From assembly GCA_937893145.1 (NCBI GenBank), contig CALBJW010000055.1, positions 1 to 43,891 on the forward strand: a stretch of DNA of 43,891 nt, written 5' to 3'. Source of the stretch: an uncultured Prevotellaceae bacterium (GTDB lineage Bacteria; Bacteroidota; Bacteroidia; Bacteroidales; Bacteroidaceae). Of the stretch, positions 1 through 7,309 are shown piece by piece; positions within the stretch are counted from its first letter, which is position 1, and each line of letters opens with the position of its first letter. The translations under genes were made by a program, and so were the position numbers. The notes below the pieces were generated by a model, which saw nothing but the letters and a program-made list of their open reading frames with translations, was not told the DNA's origin and did not search any database.

Positions 1-589
1 CGGCTGTGGCACGAAGAGCACCAGCACGCTGGCGATCGTAGATGTTGCGGAGCATCTGCGAGATTTGCTTGTGACCACCACACATGCGGTCTGCCATCTC
101 CACTTCGGGAAGGTTGAGATACTGGGTTCGATTGCCCAAATCTTCACATGCCGTAGCGTTCTGAATAAATGCAGGATTGGTCACATCAGCTGGAGGAAAC
201 CAGAATGCAACATCTGGACGCATAGGCTTCTCCTTGTTTGCCGACTTGGTCTTAACCTGCTTCTGCCACTCAACAAGCTTGTTCAGTTCCACTTCGTCGT
301 GCTGACGGAAATCGCGGCAAACTGCTTCCACAATATTTGACAATTGTCCCTTGTTACCACCACTTTCTGCAACGAGATTGGCCATCATGCCGCATGGTTC
401 CTTCCAAGTGAGGTCGGGATACTGAAATTCTGCACCGCTCATATGTGCGCCAAGAATAGGGAAAAACATAGGAACGAGGGGGGCATGCATGTCTTTTGAT
501 GCCTGTGAGAGGAGCAATTTGATGCATTCCAAGCCTTTTCCGAGGTTAGGCATGGCTGGTGCAGAAGGTATTGTAATGTCGTAAATCAT
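1..589 (-). CDS. DUF3987-like protein, 3' part missing at window edge
   Basis: An open frame starts at the ATG at 587-589 and runs off the left edge (about 196 residues visible). The visible part has a 'PLVPMFFPILGA' stretch, a later 'KPMRPDVAFWFPPADVTNPAFIQ' type segment and then 'LPEVEMAD'. This order matches the Bacteroidales DUF3987 (YfjI-like) family as I remember it: a hydrophobic helix, a conserved R-P segment, 'TNaaF', then an acidic 'DEvE'-like motif. DUF3987 proteins are often found with VirE-N/primase-type genes on integrated elements, and no biochemical role is firmly known. It lies downstream of an inverted iteron-like repeat and two other genes of unknown function. Family assignment is from pattern memory only; a HMM search would settle it. 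Confidence 0.65.
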   Translation of the reverse strand, partial: MIYDITIPSAPAMPNLGKGLECIKLLLSQASKDMHAPLVPMFFPILGAHMSGAEFQYPDLTWKEPCGMMANLVAESGGNKGQLSNIVEAVCRDFRQHDEVELNKLVEWQKQVKTKSANKEKPMRPDVAFWFPPADVTNPAFIQNATACEDLGNRTQYLNLPEVEMADRMCGGHKQISQMLRNIYDRQRAGALRATA

Positions 590-625
590 TGATTTATTGC
601 CTTTTAGATAAAAGTTGATTTGTAG

Positions 626-787
626 AATCTTCCAATTCCAGTTCTTCCAATTAATTTTTTGAGGTATCGCACCCTTTGTATATTATATATAACTATTTAA
701 TTATTAATAAGTTATAATGTCTTAAAAGGGGGTTTTGCAAATTAATTGTCCTTTAAAAAAACTGGAAGAACTGGAATTTGGAAGATT
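626..787. repeat. Inverted pair of GGAAGAACTGG-type repeat arrays
   Basis: Left arm 626-650 and right arm 763-787 are near-perfect inverted copies of about 25 bp. Each arm is itself built of 8-9 bp units of the type CTGGAAGAA / CTGGAATTT / GGAAGATT. The 110 bp between the arms is very AT-rich (TATATTATATATAACTAT region). The element fills the 241-bp gap between the 103-aa gene and the DUF3987-like gene and overlaps no coding sequence. It could be a binding array for an element-encoded protein, a replication or transfer site, or a promoter-region operator for the DUF3987-like gene. Confidence 0.7.
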
Positions 788-830
788 TAGTAATTTGTAT
801 CACACTAAACTTGCTTCTTCTCCAAAGCCC

Positions 831-1142
831 TTAGAGTCCGAACTCCTGTTCGAGGAGGAGGTTGTCGAAGATGGCGTGTACCTCGAGGAGGAAGTTCTGG
901 CGAGTGGCAAGTTCGGCAGGGAGGATAATCTTCACCGTGTGCTTCATGCCTCCAGGGCTGGAGGTGAGGCGGCCGTAGATGCTCTCGGCGAGGAGGATGC
1001 TGCGAGGCTGAGGGTCGGGACTTGGTGTCGAGTCCTTGATGAGGACATCACCGTTGGTTACTACTTCTACCTGTGTTTCGCCCTTGACAGGGACGAGCTT
1101 CACCGCGTGCTTGAGCGGGAATTCAATGATTTTCTTTGTCAT
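831..1142 (-). CDS. Hypothetical protein, 103 aa
   Basis: I do not recognise this protein. It starts at the ATG at 1140-1142, has no signal peptide or membrane segment, and looks like a small mainly beta domain with alternating hydrophobic residues (KHAVKLVPVKGE, VEVVTNGDVLI, MKHTVKIILPAEL). A short proline/serine loop (STPSPDPQPRS) sits in the middle. A TAnnTTTG promoter element lies about 120 bp upstream, just past the terminator of the coiled-coil gene. The DUF3987-like gene follows 241 bp downstream across the inverted repeat. The neighbourhood suggests an accessory gene of an integrated element. The plus-strand frame over the same DNA is longer but lacks any recognisable protein character. 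Confidence 0.55.
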   Translation of the reverse strand: MTKKIIEFPLKHAVKLVPVKGETQVEVVTNGDVLIKDSTPSPDPQPRSILLAESIYGRLTSSPGGMKHTVKIILPAELATRQNFLLEVHAIFDNLLLEQEFGL

Positions 1143-1259
1143 TGTCTTGATGTTGATTTTGCGAGCGGAAACATTCTTGATTCTTGTGCACTTTACCCGG
1201 GAATATCCTCTCGAAATGGTTCAACTCAAGGTGAATAAACTGTTTGTCTTTCGACGGTG

Positions 1260-1267
1260 CAAAGGTA
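1260..1267 (-). promoter_or_regulatory. Bacteroidetes -7 element (TACCTTTG)
   Basis: On the minus strand this reads TACCTTTG, matching the Bacteroidetes -7 consensus TAnnTTTG. It is about 118 bp upstream of the 103-aa gene and immediately downstream of the preceding terminator, which is where a new transcription unit should begin. Confidence 0.5.
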
Positions 1268-1278
1268 GGGAAGTTACG

Positions 1279-1322
1279 AAAAAAAAGGAGTTTACTAAAC
1301 TCAAGTAAATAGTTTAGTAAAC
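1279..1322 (-). terminator. Intrinsic terminator of the coiled-coil gene
   Basis: Perfect 12-bp arms (1290-1301 and 1311-1322, GTTTACTAAACT type) with a 9-nt loop are followed on the minus strand by a run of eight T (1279-1286). It lies 35 bp after the stop codon of the 258-aa gene. The stem is AT-rich but long. Confidence 0.65.
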
Positions 1323-1357
1323 CCCAAGAATATCATTATTAATGTATTATGCGTATT

Positions 1358-2134
1358 TCACTTGCTTCTGCGCCTCGCAGCTTCAGTGAGAATCTGGAAA
1401 ATCTGCATTTCGCCGCCTCGCTGGCGAAGCGAACTGAGTGCCTGGAGCGGATGCTTCTGGTCGTACCCGAAGATGTAGCACATCAGGCACATGAAGTCCT
1501 CCTTCGACATAGGCGCAGCGGTGGTTTTCCTCTCCACCATCACATCGTACATGGTGGAGAAAAGTGACAGGGCATTTTGTTTCATGTTCTCCTTCAGGCG
1601 CAGACCGTCCTTCGCCTTTAGGAAGAGTGCCTTCGCATTCTCGCGCAGTTCGTCCACGATGGCACCTATGGTTTGTCCCCTCTTCATCGCAGTTTCAGCC
1701 GTCTGCGCCATCTTCTCCAGAGCCTCACGCATCAACTCCTCCGCCTCCTTCATCTTCACTTCTGCCTCGCTCTTCAACTGTTCAGCCTCCTGGCGTATCT
1801 TGAACGCTTCTTCGAGCATACCGCGGGCAAACTGATTGGCGGTCTCTGCCTTCGTCTTCAGTTCTTGAATCTCTTTGCGCTGGAAGTCTATTGTGGCTTG
1901 TTTCTTCGTATTTTCAGTCCTCAAGTTTGCGATGTCATTGTTCAGTCCTTGAACTTGAATCTTCATGTTGAGCCAGTTTTGGGCAATAGTATTCTGACAT
2001 CTAAGTTCCTTATAATCATCCCCATACCTTGACCTCCAGAATGCACGCATGGCACGAACCTCATCTGTGTCCGTGCCTTCAATCTCGGCGTATGCTGCCA
2101 CTATTTCGTCTTCAGAATACCTTTTGCCCACCAT
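1358..2134 (-). CDS. Coiled-coil protein of unknown function, 258 aa
   Basis: The protein has a short N-terminal helical region (residues 1-50, acidic with an RAFWRSRYGDDYKE segment), then a long heptad-rich coiled coil at about residues 55-190 (repeated KEAEEL/EALEKM patterns rich in E, K, A, Q), and a small C-terminal domain from about residue 195 (FSTMYDVMVERK ... DFMCLMCYIFGY). There is no signal peptide or transmembrane helix, so it is probably cytoplasmic. It is a separate transcription unit, with a TAnnTTTG element about 90 bp upstream and a terminator downstream. It sits next to element-type genes (DUF3987-like), which suggests accessory or mobile DNA. I do not recognise a family and assign no function. 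Confidence 0.65.
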   Translation of the reverse strand: MVGKRYSEDEIVAAYAEIEGTDTDEVRAMRAFWRSRYGDDYKELRCQNTIAQNWLNMKIQVQGLNNDIANLRTENTKKQATIDFQRKEIQELKTKAETANQFARGMLEEAFKIRQEAEQLKSEAEVKMKEAEELMREALEKMAQTAETAMKRGQTIGAIVDELRENAKALFLKAKDGLRLKENMKQNALSLFSTMYDVMVERKTTAAPMSKEDFMCLMCYIFGYDQKHPLQALSSLRQRGGEMQIFQILTEAARRRSK

Positions 2135-2221
2135 CTTCCGACTATCGTTTTTTTTGCGTGAATTCTACCTCCATATGCCCATCCTCGATGCGCTCTATCT
2201 GTGCTTTTCAATTCGGGTGTG

Positions 2222-2229
2222 CAAAGTTA
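2222..2229 (-). promoter_or_regulatory. Bacteroidetes -7 element (TAACTTTG)
   Basis: Minus-strand TAACTTTG matches TAnnTTTG and lies 88 bp upstream of the coiled-coil gene start. A second match, TACTTTTG, is at 2347-2354 on the same strand next to the palindromic element; either could drive this gene. Confidence 0.45.
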
Positions 2230-2380
2230 AAACAAAAAGTGATAAGAATAAAAATTCTCACCACTTTTTATATCCAAAAATATGTTAAATTCGTTTTAGT
2301 GCATAAATCAAGTTGCAAATGCTATTTTATCACTTGATTTGCAAGGCAAAAGTACACTTTTATTTTCAGGTAATAATATA

Positions 2381-2562
2381 CTTGTTGGCACGAACATTTT
2401 GAGAAATGTTCTAAACTGAAAGAAATTAAAAAAAATTAAAAGAAATTTTATCCAGAAATTATATTTCACAAAGAGTTAATTTCTGACCAAGCATCTTTGA
2501 TGCGGTAATTTCTTTTAATTTCTTTCAGTTTAGGAGCCCGTATAGGACTCCGTGCCAACAAG
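2381..2562. repeat. 182-bp palindromic MITE-like element with nested hairpins
   Basis: Outer arms 2381-2392 and 2551-2562 are perfect inverted copies (CTTGTTGGCACG). Inside them each side has its own small hairpin: AACATTT/AAATGTT at 2393-2410 on the left and GAGCCC/GGACTC at 2534-2550 on the right. The sequences differ but both fold. Further in, CTAAACTGAAAGAAATT (2411-2427) pairs with its inverse at 2517-2533. The centre carries another inverted pair (CAGAAATTA / TAATTTCTG) and a perfect GCATC-TTT-GATGC hairpin at 2491-2503. Nothing inside is coding. It has the build of a non-autonomous element or large cruciform. No clear target duplication is visible, although ATAT-like sequence flanks both ends. 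It takes up most of the 512-bp gap between genes. Confidence 0.75.
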
Positions 2563-2601
2563 AATATCGTTTCCTTTATTTTTATTCCTCCAAATATTCG
2601 T

Positions 2602-2636
2602 AAAAAAAACACAAGAGTATATCGGGTACTCTTGTG
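2602..2636 (-). terminator. Intrinsic terminator of the toxin-antitoxin operon
   Basis: Perfect 10-bp arms (2610-2619 and 2627-2636, CACAAGAGTA type) with a 7-nt loop are followed on the minus strand by eight T (2602-2609). It lies about 10 bp after the toxin stop codon. Confidence 0.85.
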
Positions 2637-2646
2637 GTGATGTTAT

Positions 2647-2946
2647 TTATCCGTTCTTTTTCAATACTCTAAATATTGTTACTATATAGATGCTTTTTGA
2701 GGTGAAGTAATATATGATTTTGTATTTGGGATGCGCTACAAAACTATAATACTTTATTCTGCGAGATGTCTTGCCGGAATATGGTTTGCCTATAGTTGGC
2801 ATTTGTGATAGAGTGTTTACGACTTCTTGTATTCCTTGAAGAAAATGGCATTCAGCAGTATATCCCATATTTTCTTCATACCATTGGGCAATGGTCTCAA
2901 CTCTTGACAATGCTCGCTTTTTCCAGATAACCTTTAATGCATCCAT
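2647..2946 (-). CDS. ParE/RelE-type toxin of a toxin-antitoxin module
   Basis: A 99-aa protein with the ParE/RelE-superfamily layout: an N-terminal strand (KVIWKKRAL), two helices (VETIAQWYEENMGY), an 'MPTIGKPY' turn, then strands 'RRIKYYSFVAHPKYKIIYYF' and 'SIYIVTIFRVLKK'. The basic residue before the strand and the terminal 'IFRVLK' are typical. Members of this superfamily act on gyrase (ParE) or on ribosome-bound mRNA (RelE); which of the two cannot be told from the sequence. The gene starts inside the end of the upstream antitoxin gene (13-bp overlap), the usual translational coupling in such pairs, and is followed at once by a strong terminator. Confidence 0.85.
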   Translation of the reverse strand: MDALKVIWKKRALSRVETIAQWYEENMGYTAECHFLQGIQEVVNTLSQMPTIGKPYSGKTSRRIKYYSFVAHPKYKIIYYFTSKSIYIVTIFRVLKKNG

Positions 2947-3215
2947 CTTGAGAAAACACGGTTCACTTCTGCTTGTGTCGCATTGCCACTATTCATGGCT
3001 AATTCTATTTCGCTATCTATCTCTTCTTCTGTTATAGAACAGGGCATAGCCGTATCATCCAATATCGAAAGACACTGGTAGAGTTTGTCCTTGTTGTTTG
3101 AAAGGCTGGCTCTTGATATTACAGCTTCTCTTAATTGAGATATGGAACCAGACAACATGGGTTCTTCTGCTTTCATAGATTCATCATCGATATTGATGAT
3201 ATCTTCGTAGTTCAT
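2934..3215 (-). CDS. Antitoxin partner of the ParE/RelE-type toxin
   Basis: A 93-aa acidic protein (MNYEDIINIDDES...) directly upstream of and overlapping the toxin gene. I chose the ATG at 3213-3215. The frame is open further upstream to 3314, but that would run through the promoter element at 3241 and the terminator of the next gene, and would add a cysteine/glycine-rich stretch unlike a cytoplasmic antitoxin. The middle has helices (SISQLREAVISRASLS), and the end (ITEEEIDSEIELAMNSGNATQAEVNRVFSRWMH) is a helical segment likely to wrap the toxin. I see no clear ribbon-helix-helix or HTH motif, so the DNA-binding fold is unassigned. Confidence 0.75.
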   Translation of the reverse strand: MNYEDIINIDDESMKAEEPMLSGSISQLREAVISRASLSNNKDKLYQCLSILDDTAMPCSITEEEIDSEIELAMNSGNATQAEVNRVFSRWMH

Positions 3216-3240
3216 AATGCCTATTGTTTTATAATTGGTG

Positions 3241-3248
3241 CAAAAGTA
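3241..3248 (-). promoter_or_regulatory. -7 element of the toxin-antitoxin operon (TACTTTTG)
   Basis: Minus-strand TACTTTTG, a match to TAnnTTTG, lies 25 bp upstream of the chosen antitoxin start. This spacing supports that start codon. Confidence 0.6.
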
Positions 3249-3283
3249 CACATTTATTTTTATTCCTCCAAATATCAAGGCAC

Positions 3284-3312
3284 AAAAAATGCCACCAACT
3301 TTATTTGGTGGC
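3284..3312 (-). terminator. Intrinsic terminator of the lipoprotein gene
   Basis: Arms GCCACCAA (3291-3298) and TTGGTGGC (3305-3312) form a perfect 8-bp stem with a 6-nt loop, followed on the minus strand by T-rich sequence (3284-3289). It begins 13 bp after the stop codon at 3326. Confidence 0.85.
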
Positions 3313-3325
3313 AATTAGTGGATAA

Positions 3326-4207
3326 TCAGAGGGTCTGCAGAGCCTTGACCTCAGTAGGGGCGCTGTTTGTAAGGCTGGTTATGTTCCAGTCGTAGAACGA
3401 GATAGGAGTGGTGATGACGTGGGCTTTACCGTATGGCTTTACACCTGCAATAACGACAAGGTAGTGACCAGTTTCGGTAAATGGTTCTTCACTATCTGCC
3501 TGTGTTTGAGTGATTTTTCCCTTAAAGGTTTGTCCTACAAATGCTCCCATACTTGCTACAGCATTCATCAAATTGTTGAAGGTGAAATTTATTTGGTCAT
3601 GTTGCGCACTGAATTCCTGGAAAATTCCATATTCTTTGAGCTGAGCTGGGCTGAACACAGCGAACACGTATTCCTCTGAGTCGATGGATGGGGTGATGGT
3701 GAAAGCGTCATTAGTGCATTCAAATGCGAAACTCATGTCAACAGGGGTAACATCTCCAGGACCTCCATTGACTGAGACTGTGAACTTCTCGATGGTGAAT
3801 CCTCCAACTGAAAGCCAAACTTTCATTTTTCCTCCATTAACCTCATCTTCTACCTCACCTCTTTTCACAACACTTGCCACGAGGACATAGTCGTCATCTG
3901 GCAGATTATCTATTGTTTTAACGCCAACAAAGAGACTGTCTTCATACATTGATCTTGCAATCTTGAAGTACCCCTCTGGGGTATCGACTTTCTCGCCCAT
4001 AATTTGAGCGAATGCTTGAATCTCCTGAGAACTGAGAAGGGCGCATAAATACTCTCGATCGAGTTCACTTGGTGTTACCTTTACGCTGTTGCCGTTTACT
4101 TCCACCTCGAACTTCATACCTTTTTCAAGGTCATCTTCTTTTGAACATGATGTGAAAGACAATGCACTCACCATTACAAGTGCAAGGATGTAATAAAATT
4201 TCTTCAT
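3326..4207 (-). CDS. Surface-exposed lipoprotein of unknown function
   Basis: A 293-aa protein with a type II signal peptide ending at a lipobox (SFTSC, Cys about residue 21) followed by SKEDD. The acidic run right after the cysteine fits the Bacteroidetes lipoprotein export signal, so it is probably carried to the cell surface. The rest looks beta-rich, with two Ig-like halves separated by 'NGGPGDVTPVDMSF' around residue 150; the second half includes 'EYVFAVFSPAQLKEYG'. I do not recognise a named domain or active site. It is monocistronic: a -7 element lies 66 bp upstream and a terminator follows. It could be an adhesin or binding lipoprotein, but no substrate can be inferred. Confidence 0.8.
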   Translation of the reverse strand: MKKFYYILALVMVSALSFTSCSKEDDLEKGMKFEVEVNGNSVKVTPSELDREYLCALLSSQEIQAFAQIMGEKVDTPEGYFKIARSMYEDSLFVGVKTIDNLPDDDYVLVASVVKRGEVEDEVNGGKMKVWLSVGGFTIEKFTVSVNGGPGDVTPVDMSFAFECTNDAFTITPSIDSEEYVFAVFSPAQLKEYGIFQEFSAQHDQINFTFNNLMNAVASMGAFVGQTFKGKITQTQADSEEPFTETGHYLVVIAGVKPYGKAHVITTPISFYDWNITSLTNSAPTEVKALQTL

Positions 4208-4272
4208 TTTTTAATAAAAAAATATGATTAATAAATAGTGAGTTAGTTCAATACAACTCCCAAAAAACTGGG

Positions 4273-4280
4273 CAAAGGTA
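4273..4280 (-). promoter_or_regulatory. Bacteroidetes -7 element (TACCTTTG)
   Basis: Minus-strand TACCTTTG, 66 bp upstream of the lipoprotein start; matches TAnnTTTG. Confidence 0.55.
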
Positions 4281-4342
4281 CACATTATGCCAATAATATC
4301 AGACATGGAAAGGCACTTTTTTTCAAGCCAAAACTAAAAAAT

Positions 4343-4388
4343 GACGTTTTGCACGGTCTTCAGTCCTTCTATGGACGTTTTGCACGGT
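4343..4388. repeat. Pair of 15-bp direct repeats GACGTTTTGCACGGT
   Basis: Exact copies at 4343-4357 and 4374-4388, spaced 31 bp apart (three helical turns), in the gap between gldN and the lipoprotein gene. The spacing would put two bound proteins on the same face of DNA, but no regulator is known; it may equally be a fragment of a dispersed repeat. Confidence 0.6.
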
Positions 4389-4396
4389 GGTAGAAT

Positions 4397-4499
4397 GAAG
4401 AGTGAAGAGTGAAAAACTTCTCTTGCACCAAAGCGGTAGCTTATCGCGTAGCGCTTTCGAGCCCGATGAGAAAGAAATTTTTGACTCTTCACTTTTCAC
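4397..4499. repeat. Imperfect inverted repeat, about 28-bp arms, REP-like
   Basis: The arm at 4397-4422 (GAAGAGTGAAGAGTG...) is an inverted copy of 4468-4499 (...GACTCTTCACTTTTC), with about 18 of 20 core bases matching. The loop contains a second hairpin (AAAGCG ... CGCTTT). It lies directly downstream of gldN together with a smaller hairpin at 4501-4526 (TACAAG/CTTGTA), so it may also help end the T9SS transcript. The 323-bp gap 4208-4530 holds no gene. Confidence 0.6.
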
Positions 4500-4530
4500 T
4501 TACAAGCTGAGCTTGCGAAACTTGTATATA

Positions 4531-5649
4531 TTAGTGACGCTGACGACGGACGCTGACTCTTGCACTTGAGGAACCGGAGGATGAGGAACCGGAGTTCGAC
4601 TTCTCCTTCTTCTTGGTGGCGGCACGCTCTGGACGGGTGCCTCGTGAGTTGGCAGTCACGGTCTTCTTTGCGGCTGGCTTCTTGGCGTTCTTGGCTGCCT
4701 CGATGCTGTCCTTCTTGGCGATGGCTGCCGAGTCAACTGGTTCGGTCCATATATGCTCCTCGAAGTCCTTCATCTCCTTCTCGATGCGGTTCTGGGCACG
4801 GACTGTGGCTGGGTCGGGAGCAGGACGGTTGGCTACCTCGACGCTGTCGGCAAGCATCTGCATGAGGGACTTGCCCTGCATGTTGGTTGTCATGTAGATG
4901 TCGCCCTTGTAGTGGTTGGTAGAGAAGAAGTCGTCCATCGACATGCGGGCTGCGTTGTTGACATTGCTGACCATGAGCATGTGGTTGCTGAGGTAGGTCT
5001 TCACATCGTCGTACTTCACCCAGAACATTGGCGACTTTGAGGCACTGAAGGAGAAGTCGTTCGACATCTCGATGAGTGGACAAAGGGCTGTGATACGCGA
5101 ATGGTATGTGGCGGTGTTCTGGTCGTAGTAGCTCGACTCCTTGACATAGAAAGTCTTGACCTCTGCCGAAGGAATGTCGCTGTCCTCCACCTTGATGGTG
5201 TTGCCCGCAGTCTCGTAGTAGATGCTGTAGTTCTCGCACATCTCCTTGAAGTGGAGGCGGTTCTCTGGCGAGAAGTCCTCACGACCTGAGTTGAGGTCAA
5301 TCTTGTATGCAGGAATCTTGCCGGCATTGAGAAGCTTGAAGAGGAGTGTGAAGAGGTTCATCTCATTGCCACGAGCCTGGATAGGATAGTAGAGGGCTGC
5401 GTTCTCGTCCTGTGTGAGGTCGAGAGAGCGGTATATGTCGCGACGCCAGATTGGGTCCTCTGGCACATCTACTGCTGTAGGGAACATGAGGTCGGCACGC
5501 GATGTGGTTGTGGCATTAGTGTTTGTTCTTCTTGCTGCTGTGGTGGTGTTACGACCATTCTGCACACGGCTCTTCTGTGGCTGTGCGTTTGCTACGAGAA
5601 CTGAAAAGCTAAATACAAATAATGAGATTATGAAAGAAAGCTTGTTCAT
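4531..5649 (-). CDS. gldN: GldN/PorN, T9SS periplasmic ring protein
   Basis: A 372-aa exported protein (signal peptide ending VANAQ) with the GldN core: 'DPIWRRDIYRSLDL', 'ENAALYYPIQ' and a later 'ALCPLIEM'. GldN forms the ring-shaped periplasmic complex with lipoprotein GldK, under the outer membrane, and is required for type IX secretion. It is the last gene of the porP-gldK-L-M-N run, 13 bp after gldM. Two regions are low in complexity: a Thr/Asn/Arg-rich segment after the signal peptide (residues about 25-50), and a long basic tail (from about residue 315) rich in A, K, S, R ending RRQRH. The tail extends beyond the conserved domain and is probably disordered. Confidence 0.93.
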   Translation of the reverse strand: MNKLSFIISLFVFSFSVLVANAQPQKSRVQNGRNTTTAARRTNTNATTTSRADLMFPTAVDVPEDPIWRRDIYRSLDLTQDENAALYYPIQARGNEMNLFTLLFKLLNAGKIPAYKIDLNSGREDFSPENRLHFKEMCENYSIYYETAGNTIKVEDSDIPSAEVKTFYVKESSYYDQNTATYHSRITALCPLIEMSNDFSFSASKSPMFWVKYDDVKTYLSNHMLMVSNVNNAARMSMDDFFSTNHYKGDIYMTTNMQGKSLMQMLADSVEVANRPAPDPATVRAQNRIEKEMKDFEEHIWTEPVDSAAIAKKDSIEAAKNAKKPAAKKTVTANSRGTRPERAATKKKEKSNSGSSSSGSSSARVSVRRQRH

Positions 5650-5662
5650 ATCGTTTACCTTA

Positions 5663-7222
5663 TTAATTAATAATAACTTCGACAGGGCTTGTCAATGTAC
5701 GTTCGATACCATCAGGACCAACAACTCGGATGCTACTGATGTTGAAGAGTTTGCCTCGATTGAGAGAGCGAATCTTTGCCACCTGACTTGGTGTGAACGA
5801 AGCGCCGTTGCTTGCCTCTGGCACTACGTTGCCCATGTTATCGACAAAGTAGGTCTGGAAACCAAGCACCTTGAACGAGATGTCGAGGATGCCATCGTCG
5901 ATGGCGGCACCTATGCCACCTGCCGACATGATAGCCTGCTTTGAGATTCGTCCACCCTTGAAACGGGTTGTGTTGCCCTTTGAATCGGTATATTGAATGT
6001 AACCTGTTGGGTCTGGAAGTTTGCGCACATGGAAGGTGAACTTACCCATCTCCTGCTGGCGGCCCTCATTCTCGGCGGTAACGGTGAAGGTCACATCTTC
6101 GCCTACCTTGGAAGGGACTGCCACATAGTCGCCATTGCCCTTCTTGGTGAGTGAACCGTTGGACATGGAGAGGTTGACCTTGTTGATTGGCACACCCGGA
6201 ACGCTGACGCTGATTGGGTTCTGATAACCTGCATAGAGCATGTTCATCATTGTGGCAGACACGGTGGCTGATGGTTCGACTACGGTGTATGGTTGTGTGA
6301 ACTCGCGGCGAATCATGTCGCCATTACCATTGCGCATCTGGATATATCCCTTGAGGGTGAAGTCGCCTGTAGAACCGCAGACGGTCTCGTAAACGCCATT
6401 TGAGGACTTGAGCAATGTGTTGCCCACATAGATGTCAGGACGCTGTGTGGTATCGACTGCTGCCATGACGATGCGTGCGGAGAACTTGCCACCACGAACG
6501 ACGGTCTGGGCATTAGGAATGACAAACGCACTAATCTGGTTGACACGGATATCCTTGACGTCGATGTTCGACACGAGCTGATGGAGGATTTCTCCTTCGG
6601 CATGACGGAGGTCGGTCTGAATCTTGGTGAGGAGTGTGACGGCAGCAACGACAGGTGTGTTCTCGAACATATATTCCTGCCAGTTCTTGCCGAGAGCCTG
6701 TGCCTTGAGTGGCACTTCGGTAGAGAGGTTGTTGCTGATGATGCGCTGCTGAACAGTATCGTTGACCATCTTCAACACCTTTGAACGGAACACATCAATA
6801 GCCTCCTTGAGTTTTTCGCCCTGACCAACTGCAGGGGCGAGCATGACATGGGTTGATGCTTCAAGGTTGTCGCGGTTCTTGATGTTCATGATGTCAGCAT
6901 CCTCGCCATCTGCCTCACGCACGATGTTCCACTTCAGTTCCTCGACAAGATTGTAGAGGGAGTCGGACATGGAGTGTACGTTCTTGGCACGAGTGTACCA
7001 CTCGCGAGTCTTCTCTGGATTCTGCTTCATAGCCTCCTCGAGAGTGGCGAAGATTGCTTCGTTCTGTATGGATGAGTTTTCCTTTGAGCGATTGAGTCCT
7101 TCATCGACAAGCTGGAAACCATTCAGCACGTCGCTCGACACGTTCATGGCAAGCATAGCCATGAGCACGACGTACATTAGGTTGATCATCTTCTGACGAG
7201 GGGAAAGTTTCTTTCGTATCAC
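5663..7222 (-). CDS. gldM: GldM/PorM, T9SS motor subunit
   Basis: A 519-aa protein with one N-terminal membrane helix (about residues 14-31, MINLMYVVLMAMLAMNV) preceded by the conserved 'LSPRQK' segment, then a long periplasmic part: helical region to about 220, followed by Ig-like domains (a 'VVRGGKFSARIVM' domain, then 'VSVPGVPINKVNLSM' and a C-terminal domain from about 405). GldM pairs with GldL to form the proton-driven rotary motor and reaches across the periplasm to the GldK/N ring. The start codon is GTG (7220-7222), which places the conserved N-terminus correctly; the next in-frame ATG would remove part of it. It is 87 bp after gldL and 13 bp before gldN. The 87-bp spacer is an AT-rich run of AATTAAAAATTAAG-like repeats. 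Confidence 0.94.
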   Translation of the reverse strand: MIRKKLSPRQKMINLMYVVLMAMLAMNVSSDVLNGFQLVDEGLNRSKENSSIQNEAIFATLEEAMKQNPEKTREWYTRAKNVHSMSDSLYNLVEELKWNIVREADGEDADIMNIKNRDNLEASTHVMLAPAVGQGEKLKEAIDVFRSKVLKMVNDTVQQRIISNNLSTEVPLKAQALGKNWQEYMFENTPVVAAVTLLTKIQTDLRHAEGEILHQLVSNIDVKDIRVNQISAFVIPNAQTVVRGGKFSARIVMAAVDTTQRPDIYVGNTLLKSSNGVYETVCGSTGDFTLKGYIQMRNGNGDMIRREFTQPYTVVEPSATVSATMMNMLYAGYQNPISVSVPGVPINKVNLSMSNGSLTKKGNGDYVAVPSKVGEDVTFTVTAENEGRQQEMGKFTFHVRKLPDPTGYIQYTDSKGNTTRFKGGRISKQAIMSAGGIGAAIDDGILDISFKVLGFQTYFVDNMGNVVPEASNGASFTPSQVAKIRSLNRGKLFNISSIRVVGPDGIERTLTSPVEVIIN

Positions 7223-7309
7223 CTTAATTGGGAATTAAAAATTAAGAATTAAAAATTAAAATTTAGTAATTAAAAAAATTAAACTTTAAGAACTAAAAAT
7301 TAAGATTTA

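Larger units (their letters stand above)
2575..3275. repeat. 23-bp direct repeats flanking the toxin-antitoxin pair
   Basis: An identical 23-bp sequence (beginning TTTATTTTTATTCC, ending CCAAATAT) occurs at 2575-2597 and 3253-3275. The first copy is just beyond the toxin terminator and the second is just upstream of the antitoxin promoter, so the module is framed exactly. It could be a trace of insertion or excision of the module by homologous or site-specific recombination, or just duplicated AT-rich promoter sequence. Confidence 0.6.

Noticed and set aside
735..1238. 167-codon plus-strand frame opposite the 103-aa gene
   Set aside because: It begins inside the inverted repeat and reads as low-complexity Glu/Val/Leu sequence; the minus-strand gene has a promoter element and a more natural composition. 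Some doubt remains.
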